NCBI GenBank assembly: GCA_023055505.1
Contig: JALIRH010000036.1
Span: forward strand, 186,001-250,000
DNA from: Callipepla californica brunnescens
Taxonomy: Eukaryota > Chordata > Aves > Galliformes > Odontophoridae
DNA: 64,000 bases
Direction of reading: 5' to 3'
Shown here: in pieces, positions 33,452 to 46,949 of the stretch
How positions within the stretch are numbered: position 1 is the stretch's first letter
Layout of the letters: the number at the start of each line of letters is the position of its first letter
Position numbers and translations under genes: made by a program
Notes under the pieces: model-generated
Database searches by the model: none
The model's input: the letters and a program-made list of their open reading frames with translations, nothing else
Told to the model about the DNA's origin: nothing

Positions 33452-33582
33452 AAACCCAATCTCAGTGGTCCTTTCCAACCCTATTGATTCTGTGAGTGGG
33501 CACAATGGTGATGGGTTGACAGCTGGACTGGTTGATCTTAGTGGCCTTTTCCAACTTTAACAATTCTATAATTCTATGAGTA
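33452..33582 (+). mobile_element. Two adjacent CR1 3'-tail copies, plus orientation
   Basis: First tail at 33452-33497 ('cagtggtcctttccaaccct' then 'attgattctgtgag') and second at 33500-33582 ('gatgggttgacagctggact', 'ggttgatcttagtggccttt', 'tccaactttaacaattctat'). The tandem arrangement suggests an insertion into or beside an older CR1 end. Confidence 0.82.
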
Positions 33583-34119
33583 TCTCTACAGCTGCCAGAC
33601 AGAGGATGATCCTCAAACTCTCTGTGCCACTTGGTGAGAAGTTTCACCCCGTGGTTTGTGCTGTACTGCCACAGGCTGGGCAGGCATCTGTTTATTGGGG
33701 TGGAGGTAAGATCTTGTGCCCTGGACATGCTGCATTTGGTTCAAACTTGCCTCTTTGGCTACAACCTTTTTTTTACTCATTCCTGAGGCCTGCCCAGAAA
33801 GCAAGCTTTAGATCAGTTTAGAGGAGTGATAAGTGACAGCTGACATAGAGAAAATACCATCAGCAGCATCCAGAGCAGCACCTGGGATTCAGGCTGCAGT
33901 TCCTACCAGGAGCTTAACAGTGTGGACCACTCACCATCCAGGGGTAAGCTCACAGCTCCCTTAAGCCTCCACGTCCCTTCTCTCCAATGACAAGGTTGGG
34001 TGATGCACTGAGCAATGCCACACCTGTCCAAAATCACATTTCTTTTCCCTCTGGAAACGTCTACTTTTTTCATTCAGGAGGATGAAATGAAGATGCCTTG
34101 TGTTGCTGTGACCTCAACA

Positions 34120-34670
34120 AGAGGAGGAGTGCAACCTCAACAGGTTTGTGGGTGACACAACACTGAGGGAAGTGGTTGATGTGTTGGAGAGCAGAGCTGC
34201 TATTCAGAGGAACCCTGGCACGACTGAGAAACAGACAGTCAGGAAACTTGTGAGGGTCAGGACAGATGCAAGTTCTGGTACCTAGGGTGGATTAGCCTTA
34301 CACAATGGGACACAGGGAAGGACAAATCCAGATACGCTGCCCAGTTTTGGGCTACTATCCAAAAGAAAAGTGTCTGCAAAATGGAGTGGGTCCAGCTGAG
34401 GACCACAGAGGTGGAACATGTTGCGCCATGAGAAATTCTGATGGGGTGTAAGGAAAAATTTATTCAGCCTGAAAGTGGTTAAGCACTGGAACAGAGCCCC
34501 TTGAGGCCCCAAGAGCTCTATCCTTGGAGATTTTCAGCACTCAGCTCAACGGGGTCCTGACAGTCTGATCTAAATTCAGATTTTGCACTGAGCAGAGGGC
34601 TGTTCAGGAGACCTCCAGAGGGCCCTTCTGACCTACATTTTTGCTCAGTTTTATAATTCATTGCAGGAAA
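34120..34670 (+). mobile_element. CR1 fragment (about 550 bp), plus orientation, old
   Basis: Starts within the reverse-transcriptase ORF ('gagtgcaacctcaacaggtt', 'tgggtgacacaacactgagg'), passes 'gcccagttttgggctactat', 'gtggaacatgttgcgccatg' and 'aggaaaaatttattcagcct', and ends near 'ggcccttctgacctacattt'. The many substitutions and different ending suggest an old CR1 subfamily. Confidence 0.75.
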
Positions 34671-34674
34671 TGAT

Positions 34675-36405
34675 TTTCAAATTGTCCCTTTCAAGGTTTC
34701 TTTCTTCTACACATTCTGCCTTGCAAGTCACAAGAGGTGTACCCTACAGTTTTGCCCACAACGTCTGTAATTACTCCATGCTAATCTAAAATGTGCATTA
34801 AATGAAAGTTATCAGGAGAGGAAAAATGGTCTGGAGCTGAAGTATTAGACAGAATTGCCCTACAGCTTAATTCAGTTCCCGAGTTTGTCCTCTGTTCCCT
34901 GAAGGATTCTGGACAAGTTTCTACCTAATACTTTCTACGTGCACTGCTGGTAAGTGCATTTCCAGCACCTTGCAAAATGAGATCTGGCTGTTTTTTTTGA
35001 ACAGTGGGAATTGGAGAAAGTAGTGTGGGAACATCAGGAGGCACAAATCTTCCTAGTCTCTCTAACATAGGAAGGCTGTACATAGGCAGTGCTCTGCTTT
35101 GCATGGGTGACATTCTCCAGTAGTTGTGAGCATGAACAGGGGATGATGAGCAAAACTACACACCTGTCGTGGCACACCATGGAGCTTTTATCGGTCCTAT
35201 AAGTTCAGTGTCCTAGAACCTACAGGTCCTGGCACTGTGCTGAGCCCTGCGTGGCCACACTTCAGCAGTTACATAGCTGGAGGAGGGGGTGAACTTGGGA
35301 GACAGCCCTGAGCCCTCCCTGGAGACCCATTCCTCACTTAGCCGTTGTATGATGAGACTTGCAAATGCTTCCGAATTCTATGAGAGTCACACACCTACTA
35401 GCACTGTCCCCTTCCTGGTGACATGAGGACACAGGACTGAAGGCACAGGGTAGAGGATCACACAGCTGAACCTGAGCAGAGATGAAAGATTTTCATAGCA
35501 AACAGCTCTGAGCTGATATTTCCAGTCATTAAAGGGATGATTAATTGTGCTCCTGGAGTCTTTGTTTTCCTCAATAAAAATATCAGTGGTTCTTCCTCGT
35601 AAGCAGCTCATAGGATGGATGCAAGTGTGGGATGGGGGAAATCTCTAGGCAAAGAGCAGATGGCTTCTCCTAAGACATTTTGGAGCTGCTTCCCCTGCAG
35701 GGCTTTTGGCCTCTCAGAGCTCATCTGGCACTGCAGGCAGACACAGAGCTGGTCTGTGGCAATTCCCAGGCTGTGGTATGGCTCCTGTCCTTAACCAAAT
35801 TAGAGCAGAGATTGAATCTGAGCAGAGCGTGGCTGCTCACTTAGAAGAGCTTAGTGCCCCTTATCACCCCCAGGTTGTGGTACATTCATTATGAAGTGCT
35901 GCCAGGCATGGAGATTGGGAAATGAGGAAGAGAGGGACAGCGTGAGGCTCATTTGGTATGAATCTCCCTTTGGAAAACTGCTACATAAGCCAACTGTGGG
36001 CAGCTTGTTGGGCAGAGTGTGGTTTAGGGGCTGTCTCTTCAGGCTTGTCTTCAAGGGGACGGGCCTGGAGCAACTCAGATTTGCTTGTCACTTAAAAACA
36101 TAAGTGTGGGGTGTCAGCAGAGACACTCAGAGAGCATCTTATGTGAAAGCATTGAAGTGAGAGAAAGAGGAGCTGGGTGAGCAATAAGGACGTGGCAGCG
36201 TTTGCTGCTTGCATATCTACTGTAGTGAGGAAACCACACAAGGGTGGAAAAGGGTGGAGGAGGCTACAAAGATAGCAACAAAGCATTCCCAGCCCATAAC
36301 AGTCTGCCTTGGCTCCTCTGCTAGCCCAGCTGAGCCATACTCCTGGGTCTTAAATAAGCACTGTGGTCTCCAAAGTGATACGTGCACCTGCCCATGGGCT
36401 CCCTA
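34675..36405. other. Intergenic stretch without a recognised gene
   Basis: AT-moderate unique DNA; no exon, RNA gene or repeat is recognised. Confidence 0.5.
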
Positions 36406-36409
36406 GAGA

Positions 36410-36610
36410 TGTGAGGTGTGTAACTGCTGAGGCACTGGCACAGGGTGCCCAAAGAGGTGGTGGATGCTCCGTCCCTGCAGACACCCAAGGTCAGGCTGGA
36501 TAGGGCTCTGGGCATTGTTGGAGCTGTGGGTGTCCCTGTTCATTGCAGGGGGTTGGACCAGGTGACCTTTAATGGTTCATCCCAACTCAAAGTGTTTTAT
36601 GATGCTATGA
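36410..36610 (+). mobile_element. CR1 3' fragment, plus orientation
   Basis: Matches 'gaggcactggcacagggtgc', 'ggtggtggatgctccgtccc', 'caaggtcaggctggataggg', 'tgttcattgcagggggttgg' and 'accaggtgacctttaatggt', ending in a decayed 'gatgctatg' tail. Confidence 0.87.
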
Positions 36611-37669
36611 AACACCAGGGATCACACAACAGGCCTTCTGCCCATGTGCTCCCACACGATGTGGTGTTGCCCTGCAGTGCACCCAACCCAATCTCATTCC
36701 TTGACTCGCTCGTGGGAGGCACCCGGAATAAACTCTCAGCTCTGTGTTGAACTCGGCCCTGTGGTGGCTGTCGAAACCCAGCCAGAGCTGTAAAAAGCAA
36801 TCATACTGTATTGAAATGGTCTTAAGTTGCTCCCAGTGAAAGGTGCAGGGCTAATTCAATTAACGGCCCAGCGCAGATAGATTTAGGAGCTGGGCTGGAG
36901 GATGAAAGAAAGCAGAGAAAGAGGGAGAGGTCCCTGTGGAGACAGGCAACGGTGCTCCCTGGGCTTTAAGTCCGTCACCTAATTGCCCTCTGCTTTGAAT
37001 TGAAGGGACAAAGGCTGCCCCTTGCCTCCTGCCCCCAGCATGGCCTTTTGCAGAGGAGAGATCCTGGGGTGCTCCTCTGTGTATGTGAGGAGAGAACTGC
37101 TTAACTCTGCTTTGCTCTGAAAGGATTTCCCCTAATCCTGACCTCTCCCGGCACTGCTCAGATGCTGCGGCTGCGAGCGTAGCGTTGGGGCTTGCTCTAA
37201 TCCCACCCCACTGCTCTCCCCTCTGCAGGAGCGCTCGCCCCTTTTCAGCCTCTGTCTTTGGGATTGAAAGGCTTGCAAAAGCCTTTGGAGTTCAGTCAGG
37301 AGCCACATTCCTCAGGACACAGCCAGCTCCCCAGGAGCCAGATTGCAACGGCAAGGCTGGAGCTCTCCTAGAAACCCAGAGAGCAGAGACTGCAGGTCAC
37401 TATGAGAGAGCTGCAGGATGCCAGGAGGAAGCTGTGGGCCATGTGGAGTTGCAGGATGACATGAGGCTGCCCCTCAGTCTTCCCTTCTCTGAACTGAACA
37501 AACCAAATGATTTCAGCCACTCCTCTCACATCTTGTCCTCCAGATCCTTCATGATCTTCACGGCACTCTTTGGACCTCCGAGAGCTAGAAAGACAGTGGG
37601 TTTCACCAAGGGCATCACCCTTAACCCCTGCTCTCCAGTTCCTGGGGCACTGATCTTTTGGGATGCACC

Positions 37670-38165
37670 AGTGTTGTGCTCAACTTTGGGCTCCTCACTC
37701 CGAGAAAGATATTGAGGCCCTGGAGAGCAATAGATCTGTGAGGAGTCTGGAGCACAGTCTTATGGCCATCAGCTGAGGGAGCTGGGATGGGTCAGTCTGG
37801 AGAAAAGGAGGCTCAGGGGAGACCTCATCACCCTCTACAACTCCAGAAAGGAGGTTGTGGTGAGGTGGGGTCAGCCTCTACTCCCACGTAACAGCATTAG
37901 AACAAGAGGTGATGGCCTCAAGTTGCACCAGGTGAGGTTCAGGTTGGATATTAGGAATAATTTATTCTCAGAAGGAGCAGTGATGCAGTGGCACAGCTGC
38001 CCAGGGAGGTGGTAGGGTCACTGTCCTTGGAGGTGTTTAAGGACAGGGTGGATGTGGCACTGTGGGACGTGGTCTGGAGTGGTCACAGGCATGGGCTGAG
38101 GGTTGGACTGGATGATCTTAGAGGTCTTCTGCAACCTCTGTGATTGCATGGTTCTATGATTCCAT
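37670..38165 (+). mobile_element. CR1 3' fragment (about 495 bp), plus orientation
   Basis: The longest clear CR1 3' end here: 'caactttgggctcctcactc', 'gagggagctgggatgggtca', 'aaaaggaggctcaggggaga', 'caccctctacaactccagaa', 'aacaagaggtgatggcctca', 'agttgcaccaggtgaggttc', and an end 'ttggactggatgatcttaga' then 'tgcatggttctatgattcca'. Full-length CR1 is about 4.5 kb, so it is 5' truncated. Confidence 0.92.
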
Positions 38166-38169
38166 GTGC

Positions 38170-40600
38170 TCTCAGATAAGGCTGAAAGCTGTGGGTAACC
38201 CAGAGGTGTCCCTAGAGATGTGTGTCACCGTGTGTGTGATGGCATCAAGGCTTTGAAAGTGCGGCAGTCAGGACTGCAGGATGTTGGGAAATGGGGTAAA
38301 GAAGATGTTTGCTCCATAGCTCCCTGGCAGCTCTTCCTGTCCTCAGTCTCTAGAGCTAGAAAGCAGAGGCAAATCCATGGGCAAAGCATATGCCACAGTA
38401 GCAAATTATATACCAAACTATGAAGAGCCAGGTGTGAGCTACGAAGGGAATTAAATAAAAGGATGTGTAAAATGAAATAGTACTGAGATCCTGATGGAAG
38501 TAGCTGATATCAGAAAGGACACATGGCATCTTCCCATATCAGAATTAGCAGTGCTGTCAGCCCCCCTGATCAGAGAGAGTGCTCTAGGGACTGCTGTTAG
38601 TCACTGCAGCAGGGATTTGCCCATACTATGGACTGGGGCTGCTTAGCTTTGTCTTCCAGCCCTCAGAAGGCTGCACAGGTCAAGGCCAAGTTTGGACATC
38701 AATCTTACATAAAGCTTTTCTCATGTGGATGCAACAGTGTTGTTTAACTTGTGTAACTGCATCTGTTTGCCTTCAGTGTGCAAACCTGTGTGACAGAACA
38801 CGGCCTCTGCTCACTGCACAGCTCTGCTGCCACAAGGATGGCTACACAGCATAAAGATGCCTGAAAGCTGCCAGATAAATAGACTGCCTGTGGACAGAGT
38901 TCAGCCTGCGTGGCCTCCAAGTCCTGCAGTGATGCCTGAAGACCTGAAGGCATGTCACTGTACTCCTTCCAGAAAACCAGCATGGGCAGTGACAGGGTGA
39001 AAACACTGACCTGCACTGCAGTGCAAGACTGCATCCCCTGCCAGGTGCACAGAAGGAATAACATGCAATAACATGACCCGGGTGATTTGCTCAGTGCAGT
39101 TTGCTTTGCTGGTGAGCCCTGAGCAAGGGTCAATCTCTCATCATCTGCTCAGCTCCAAGCATCTCTTGACATCCAAAAAGAAGCACTGGTCCCAACAGGA
39201 GAGGAGCAGGCTGCAACGTGAGGATTCCTCCTCTTCTGAGACACTCCTCTAAGGACAGGGACTGCACAGGGACATTTCAGGAGTGCTGCAAGCTCTCAGT
39301 GATGCTGGGGAGCTGTGTCAACCCTAAATGAATCTGCAAGGACAGTGTCAGGTTGTGGTTGGTTCTAAGTTAGGGAGTCACATTCAGCACGTCCGGTGGC
39401 CAAGGGTCTCTTTGTCTCTTCTCGTCTGGGCCGTTGAAGGCTTTGGAGATCAGGTTTCTGAGGTGCTCTGCAAGTTTGATAATGGAGATCCATGTGTGAA
39501 GCTGCAGGGTAGTTTTCCTGCTGCCAGCCGTGTTTCACCCACAGACATTAGATCGGGCTCTAAAGAGATGGGGGCATTTTGGACTTGGGCCATAGCAGCA
39601 CATTGAGCTGCAGATGGTTACAGGAACAGATAACTGGTCCTGCAGAAATTCCAGGAAGTCTGATCACCCTGGAACATAGATCCTATTCACATCGTCTGTA
39701 ACCTGAGAGCAGCTCTTCGGAGCTGGGATTAGCAAAAGTATTTGGCTTCACCTGCCCTACTCCCAGCGAGCTGGTGGGCCAGCACTAAACCCCTGCCGGT
39801 GGGGAAGGAGCGTTCTGTAGAGGAAGGGCTTTCTGCAGACTGGTCCTGGCATGGGAGAAAGATGCTTCTGCCCTGGGAGGTGTAAGCAGGGGCTTTACCT
39901 GGGTGAGTAACTCGCCTGGATCAGTGAGAAGTACGAAATCTTCTCCCTTATGATGGGTCACAGGTGCACCTTGCACACCCACACTTGTCTGCAGGGCCAG
40001 ATGTGCACATGGGTGTGCTCCTGCCTTACAATCCCATTTCCTGTGAAATATCACAGCCAGAAGAGCTATGAAAGGCAAGCTGCACTGTAGGCAAGGTAGC
40101 CCAAAAGTGACCCACAATTACTACAGGCTGTGCAGGGAGGTTGCCCTGTGCACACCAGTGGGAGAGGAGAGCAGGGCTGTGTGGGACACCCCTCCATTTC
40201 TCTGGAGTTTGTAGCATTATTTCCTTGAACAGAGCTGAGAAATCCCCTGGTGCTAATGAGTCAAGCTGGAAAGCTGCAAAATAAACTGATAATTTGATAG
40301 AAGCTGTCACCAGGGCATACTGCGTTCAGTTGCAGGGAAGTCAGATGTTATGTGGGCTCTACTGTCTAAATTTCTGTTTCAGAAGCCTAGAAGCTGGTAA
40401 ATATGATACCAGTTTTTGGAAAAAAAAACAACAACAACAACTTAGGAAGCTAGGGGTCAGTGAGTCTGGCTTCTGCATCAAGATTATCAATATTATAACG
40501 AGTGACTAATTGAACAGGCATGCACATTCATCTGGAAGAAGATTAGGAAGGCTTCTTGTTGAAGTGGTGGTACCTCTTCAGTGCAGCTAGCGGAAGGAAC
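38170..40600. other. Intergenic stretch without a recognised gene
   Basis: No gene, RNA or repeat family is recognised. A small (CAA)n tract, 'acaacaacaacaact', occurs at about 40428-40442. Confidence 0.5.
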
Positions 40601-40601
40601 A

Positions 40602-40795
40602 ATCACAGAATCATAGAATCATGAAGGCTGGAAGTGAGCTCTAAGGTCATCCAGTCCAACCATCCACCGACCACTGGTGTCGCCCAGTGACCACATCCCT
40701 CAGTGCCACATCCACCCTGTCTTGAAACACCTCCAGGGACAGACCTGGGCAGCCTGTGCCAGTGCCAACCACTCTTTTGGAGAAAGTTGTGCTAT
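40602..40795 (-). mobile_element. CR1 3' fragment, minus orientation
   Basis: Starts 'cacagaatcatagaatcatg', then 'aaggctggaagtgagctcta', 'aggtcatccagtccaaccat', 'gaaacacctccagggacaga' and 'gggcagcctgtgccagtgcc'. Confidence 0.88.
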
Positions 40796-40799
40796 TCTC

Positions 40800-43700
40800 A
40801 TGGCTTTTCTTGGCATGTCTTTCTCAAAGCCTATTTTTGCTCATGCCTGTGGCTGGATGCAGAACCATCTCTGTGCCACCTGTGGGCTGGGGTGACAGAG
40901 CAGCCCTGCAAGCTGATGGGATAGGGCAGAGGATGCTGTAGCCCTCACAGAGTTCCTGGAAGAGCTCATGCATTAAAATGCAGTAGTTGGGTTCCATTGC
41001 AAGGCTGGGGGTCCCATGGTACAAAGAATGTCTGCCCAGAGGATGGATGCACCCCAAATGCAGGCAATGCTGCAGCCCCAGTGATTTCTTCCCTGGCAAA
41101 CCCCAATGGACAGCACTCAGTGAAACCCGAGGCCATGCCAGGTTGATAACAGTATCGGGAAGACAGCAGCAAGATCAGAATACCAGTCCCAGCCCCTGCC
41201 ATACCAGGAGGGCTTGCAGACACCCAAAACCAGCCGTCAGCGACGTGCTCAGGCTGTGTGGCTGAAAAGCAGGCACTGGAGAAGACACGCAAGCAGGATG
41301 GGCCAGGGGGCTCGCATATCTGGGGAGGGACAAGCTTCTGGATCAGTTGCCAGACAAAGGTGGGCAGGTTTGAGGGCTTTACCCTGCTCTGCTCCAGCAG
41401 ACAAACTTGTAGCAGTTGTCCTGGGGGCAGCAGCTGCATTAATCCTTGCCTTGCTCTTTATCTAAGACCCTGTCCAAAAAAAATGAGACAAGCCAACGCT
41501 ATGTTGTGTGTACCCTCCTGAGCTTTCTGCTCCCCTGAGCTGTGCAAGACAGAGAGCATGGCACAGAGGGAAAAGTCTAACCCTCTGATTTCCTGTTCTG
41601 CCAGGACCTTACAGAAGAAGCCATGCCCACCTGGCAGTGATGGAGGTGCTCCCACTATGCACAGAGATAGGCCACTTCCCCTCGATTCTCTGCCCCTTTG
41701 CTAGGTCAGGTGATGCTGTTTTGTCCTGAGAGCTTGTGCTCAGCTTCGACTTCTTCAGAGCCAAATGACGGGGAAGAAAAATCTGTGACCACTGGAAAGC
41801 AAGATTTTAGGAGGTCACATTGTATTAAAGCGGGGGAGAAGCAGCTAATGGGAAGCCTCCGTGCTGTGGTGTTTTCAGTCTTCATTGATTCCAAGAAAGA
41901 GCTGCTGTCTACAACAATCCTTGGGTAATTTCTACAGTCCCACAGTGCAGCACCATTTCACTTTGGAATAACCCCAAGGAGTGGTTATATGGCCACAGTT
42001 GTACCCGGAGCCAGAAGGGGACTGAAGGTTGTGGACAAATGTTTCACAGATTGAAAACTGTATTTGGAAGCATGTGTGGAAACACGTTGCTGTTTGACCA
42101 GGGCCTTTGATGCCAACACATCCATCTCAGTCTCAGAAACCTTGGAAGTAGGCAATGAGCTGCTGTGCTGTCCATGCAGCCAGCCTCAGGCCTCCCATGC
42201 TTGGCTGACAAGGAATTTCAGGTTGTACCAAGGAGGCTTGGAGCAGTGGTGGGACAGAAGGAAGCCCAGACTTGGGAGCCAGGGGATGGACATCTGTGTT
42301 CAGAGAGCTGTTGTGCAGAGCTCTTCAGCCTGGCAGCACATGCCAGAGAGTGCATCAGTAGGATTCTTTAAGGATTCAGAAGTGTCAGGGGGAATTTGCT
42401 GTGGCTGCACCTGGGTGGTAGAAGGCATCTCCTTCTTGAAGCCAAGGTTTGCACCTCTATTTAGCCAGCTTCAAAACTCTGCTCCACAGACTCAGTGTTC
42501 CTGTGGCAAGAAGATGTTTGCTAGGGGAAGAGGGCCAGGCTTGGGTCCTGAACCAGTTTTGGTTCCCATTCACAGTACGTTCTTCTGTACTCTTCATTTG
42601 GGCATTACTGACAGGAGGGATGATTCAATGATGCCTCCAACCCTGAGAACAAAGGAAGATCCCAGGCTCCCCCTGCTTCTTTCCAGGGGCTAGAAATCAC
42701 CTTTTCCTTCATAACTATGGGCCCAGTGCCCATAACATTGTACCCAGAAATTCCCTGTGTGTTCTTGTATCTACTGCAGCACATGCAGTGCATGGCCTTA
42801 CATGGTTTCACAGATCTCCCTGTCCTTGAACTGTCCAGATCTCGTACCATGAGCATCCAGAGGTAAGCATAATCCTCAGTACAGCTAGACTGCACTGGAT
42901 TGTGGATCCTCAGATGCTGGTCCTGGAACCCAGAGCACTTATAGGTGCAAATGAATAAAGTCTCCTTGCAAGTGCTGAGCAGATGCAGCCCAAACAAATG
43001 ACCACAAATATTCAATTACAGTTTGAAATGCATTTGATTTGATGTGCTCTCTTGAGAATGAGCTTTCCTAGGCAAACACTCAGAAAACCCACATCATAAC
43101 CTAAACTACTCCCTGAAAACAAATTTCTGAATCATTTAAGTAACCACTAATGGTGGGAGCAGGGAATTTGGCATCTGAGACAGTCTTCAAAAGCTCCCTG
43201 CCTGGGAGGGATAAGTGGGGCAAAAAGTGCAATGTGCATAATGACAGAAGGGGAATTGTGCATGAGTCTTGACTCCTGACAAATATTTGCGCACCAAGGC
43301 TGGGATACTTCAGGAACTGAGCATGGGGGGTTACTATTCCCATTAGCCATGCCTTGGACAATGGAGGTGCTGCTGACCATGGCACCAACTGCCTAATGAC
43401 CCTTCTTGGCTTGGAGAGAGAAAAGACTTCTTCCTTGCTGTGGCTGTGTTGTCTCCTCATGTCTTTCTGTACTGAGCTGCTCTTCCTGCATCCCTGCTGA
43501 ACTCCTTTCCCATGTGGCATGCTTGTCTGCCTGTCCATCACAGAGGATCTCTTCTCTGGGCTTTGGTCTGTCACTTCTTCGCCTCCAATTTGCCAAAACA
43601 TTTGTGAGTCTGGGACAGTGCTGCCTTCCTCATCCCAGACCTGGTGTCCAATCTTCTTCTCTCATTGGACAGTGAGGTCACACATGGGTTGAAACCATCC

Positions 43701-46470
43701 ATTTGGAATTTTTGTCCTTCTCTGGTGCATTTCTGCTTCTGTGCCAGCCCAAACAGCAGACAGGTGGTGAGAAGAGCTCCTGGTCAGGCCTATGGCAGGA
43801 TCCCATCCAAATGGGGGCCTCTAGCTGTGGGCTGGTCTCTGTGAGATGTGGGCACAGTTGCCAACTGTCAGTTCCCACAACTCTGATGATTTCCCATGCC
43901 CTGTCGCCCTAGGTCTGCTCCTGCCCAGTGCTCAGCAACCTTCCAGGGTGGCCATCTCAGGGACATCATGCTCCCAGCCATGGCATGATGGGGCATTTCC
44001 CCTCGATGGGGCCGCTCAGCCCCCAGCCCTGCCATTGCCTTGCAGAGCCAGCTCTACCGGTGGGGGGAGTGTGACCTTGTGACTCCCCACAAATCCTAAA
44101 TTAATTAATCCCGGGGATGCTGGGGCAGAATGAACAGCCCGTTTGATTTCTCTGCAGTTTTTTCCTGGGGCTCAAAGGGATTAGTGCAGGCGGGAACAGG
44201 GAAACATAACAAGGGGCTCAGCTTTCAGCTCCCGCTCCCAGCCAGCAGACTTCTGTTCCTACCAGAGGTATTAGCAGCAGTAATCCACAATGTCTCCGAG
44301 CACTATCTGTGTGCGGCATCCTCTTCCTCCTCCCCACCCCCATGTATGTGCTCCCAGTCTCAGCTCATTCGCGTGCATTCACATCCTGTCTGACAAACCC
44401 AGACTGTTGCAACCCTCTAGGACACATACCCCCCATGCACTGTTGCACAGCCCATATGTGAACACACCACTGTGTCCTAAGACAAATGCAACGCCACGTG
44501 GCACCCACCCACGTTACTGTGGGGCTGTGCACTTCTTCCACATCTGAGGCTGGTCCTTTCTCTTGTGCCATACCTCCATGTCTCCTTGTTGGGAACATTA
44601 GGTGGGCAGATCCCAGTGAACCACAAGCCGGATGTGCTTCTTCAGAACTTGAGGCATGATGCTCAAGCTGTGCAGGAGTTTTGTCACAGCCTGAGCAGGT
44701 GACAACTGCAAGGACCCATGAAGGCATCCAGGCTTCATATAATCTCAGTGCAAAGAATCCTTCAGTGGAAGAATGGCTGAGCTTCTGCCAACTGCTTCCT
44801 CCAACACATGCCATCATCACTGCTGCCTGGCACTCCTCTTAAAAGCCATGGGGTAAGCAGGAGTGGAGGGCATCCCCATAGCCCAGAAGGCTTGGACATC
44901 TCTGGGAACTCTTGGGGTCACTTGGTTCCCAGGGCTGATGTTTTTCCCATGAGCCTGAGTCATCAGTCCAGTGCTCAGGAGTAATTGAGGTCTCACTAAT
45001 GGGGAGGTGAGGATTTAGTGGCTCATGGGCACCATTCATTTCTTGGTATCCAGTGCCTCTCCATCCCACCAGGAAGATGAGAAGGCCCAGGGAACATTCA
45101 CCATTAGGATGAAGACAAGAAGCAGAAAAATGTGGAGTAGACAAAATGAATTGGATTTTGTTAAGACTACAAATCACAAGGGTGTGGGAAGTGTCCCTTG
45201 ACTGAGCAGGGAGGAGTAAACTCTCCAGAAGTCAGCCAAGCCCATACTACTACTAACTCAGAACAGACACATGCAAGACCTCATCCCTGTGCCTGCAGAC
45301 ACAATAAGAGTTGTCTGCGGATTATTAACCAACAGCATCAGCCATGTGCAAACACAGTATCCTCTTTCCCAGGAGAAACCCGATGAGAGAGAGTTGAGAT
45401 CTCCTAAAAATGAACAAGTTCTCTTCCAATGGCTTTGAAATTCGTGTTACACCTAGGGGAAGAGATTTCTGCCGGGGGATGATGGTTTAATCCGATGGGA
45501 AGAAAAAGAAAAAAAAGAAGAAAAGAGTATAACAGTGTCTTTTAGCCTGAAATCGAAGCTCAGCAAACTCTGACTAGAAATGAGGAAGAGATGTTATCAC
45601 CCAGAGGATTAACCACAGCAACAGTCTGCAGAGGGATTGGGACACCCCTGGCTCTCTGACCTCAAGCACAGCAGAGTCCCTTACTTCATCTCCACCCTGG
45701 GCCCAGACTGATGTCTTTTTACAATAAGTTTCTGAATTTTAATGTCTCAGCCATGGGAAAATTTCTACGCTCTGAGACAACCTGGCTTGACTTTATTGCT
45801 GCATCCTTACACTCCTTTTGCGTTCCTCCACCCCTGCCTACACCTTGTGTCAACTTTCACATGAAATAATTAGAAATCCCTGCAGAAAACTCCCTCAGCC
45901 CTTACACGTGAGCTGGCCTTGAAGATAAGCTCAGGGGATGAGTGGGAGTTGCCCATGGTTGCTGAGAAGACGCTGTAGAGGAAAGCCTACCAGCTTCATA
46001 AGGGAGAAAGCCTCCTGTCGGCTTCCTAGGGGGGAAAGTTTCCAATTAAGAAAGTTTAAATGCTTTTTCTTTTGTTGTTCTCCCCAGGATTTTTTCGTTT
46101 TTCTCCAACTGGCAGTGGGAAAGTGCAGGAGGAGGTGGGAAGTCCAGTGGTGTTTTGAACTCAGCATCTCAGCATTCATTTCGAAGCCCTTCTTTTGAAA
46201 CTGGAAATGGGAATTCTTCCCTAGTTCATCTGTTTGCAGCTGAGGGCAACGAGATGACTCTAGTCCTGGAGGGTTTCTTCCCTGCCTTTCCCCCAGTTTA
46301 TTTCCCCCTTCATTTTCTCCAACTGCAGGAAAGTCAATGAGCAGGAAAACGAACATTACAACCGTGGCACTCTGTCACCCAGCAACTTCCCCAGCATTGC
46401 TGACATTCTGAGGCATTTTAAAAGGGAAAAGGATCAAGAATGATGGAGGGAGGGCTGACACAGGCAATGA
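40800..46470. other. Long intergenic stretch without a recognised gene
   Basis: About 5.7 kb with no CR1 copy noted, the longest CR1-free intergenic interval here. Open frames up to 209 codons (42064-42693, plus) resemble no family I know and have no splice or promoter support. An AAGAAAAAG-type purine tract occurs at about 45500-45527. I see no RNA gene. Confidence 0.5.
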
Positions 46471-46479
46471 ATCAAAAAT

Positions 46480-46660
46480 AAACTTTTCAGATACCAGAAT
46501 TTACATTTTCCTTCATTTTGAACCAGAATAGCTCTTCTGATTTGCTTCACGTCAAAATTTGCCTCCCCAAAGGGAACATTTCTAACAGGAATGATCTCAC
46601 TTTAACATTCTGGCAGGGTTTTCTTGTGTATTTTTTTCTCCTTTGAACCGCACCAACACT
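46480..46660. promoter_or_regulatory. Candidate conserved noncoding block
   Basis: AT-rich and repeat-free, with CCTTTGAACC near 46641, TCACGTCAAAATTTGCC around 46548, and AGATACCAGAATTTACATTTTCC around 46489. A TCF-like and several A/T-rich cores suggest a regulatory element. Weak evidence. Confidence 0.2.
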
Positions 46661-46831
46661 GGGCTGTTAAAGATGACGGGCTGGTGAGCTGTGCGGGCGC
46701 TGAAAGGGCTGTAATTGGTGCTTTATAGCTGCAAAACTCACTTGTATGGCAAACTGGAGGAGTCTCCTCCCTGCTTTTGCAAGGCTTGGGTTGCAAACAA
46801 GCTAAAAACAGCTGGGACTGCCTTCATCATT

Positions 46832-46945
46832 GTATCACAGAATTGTAGAATGGCTTGGGTTGGAGGGGACCTCCAAGATCACCCAGTTCCCACTGTGGGT
46901 CGAGTGCCCCCAACAGCTCAGCATGCCCAGGATCCCATGAACCAA
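46832..46945 (-). mobile_element. CR1 3' fragment, minus orientation
   Basis: The sequence 'tatcacagaattgtagaatg' followed by 'gcttgggttggaggggacct' and 'ccaagatcacccagttccca' is the complement of a CR1 end. Confidence 0.82.
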
Positions 46946-46949
46946 CATG

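Noticed and set aside
42064..42693. 209-codon plus-strand frame
   Set aside because: No family similarity recognised and no supporting signals. Treated as chance.
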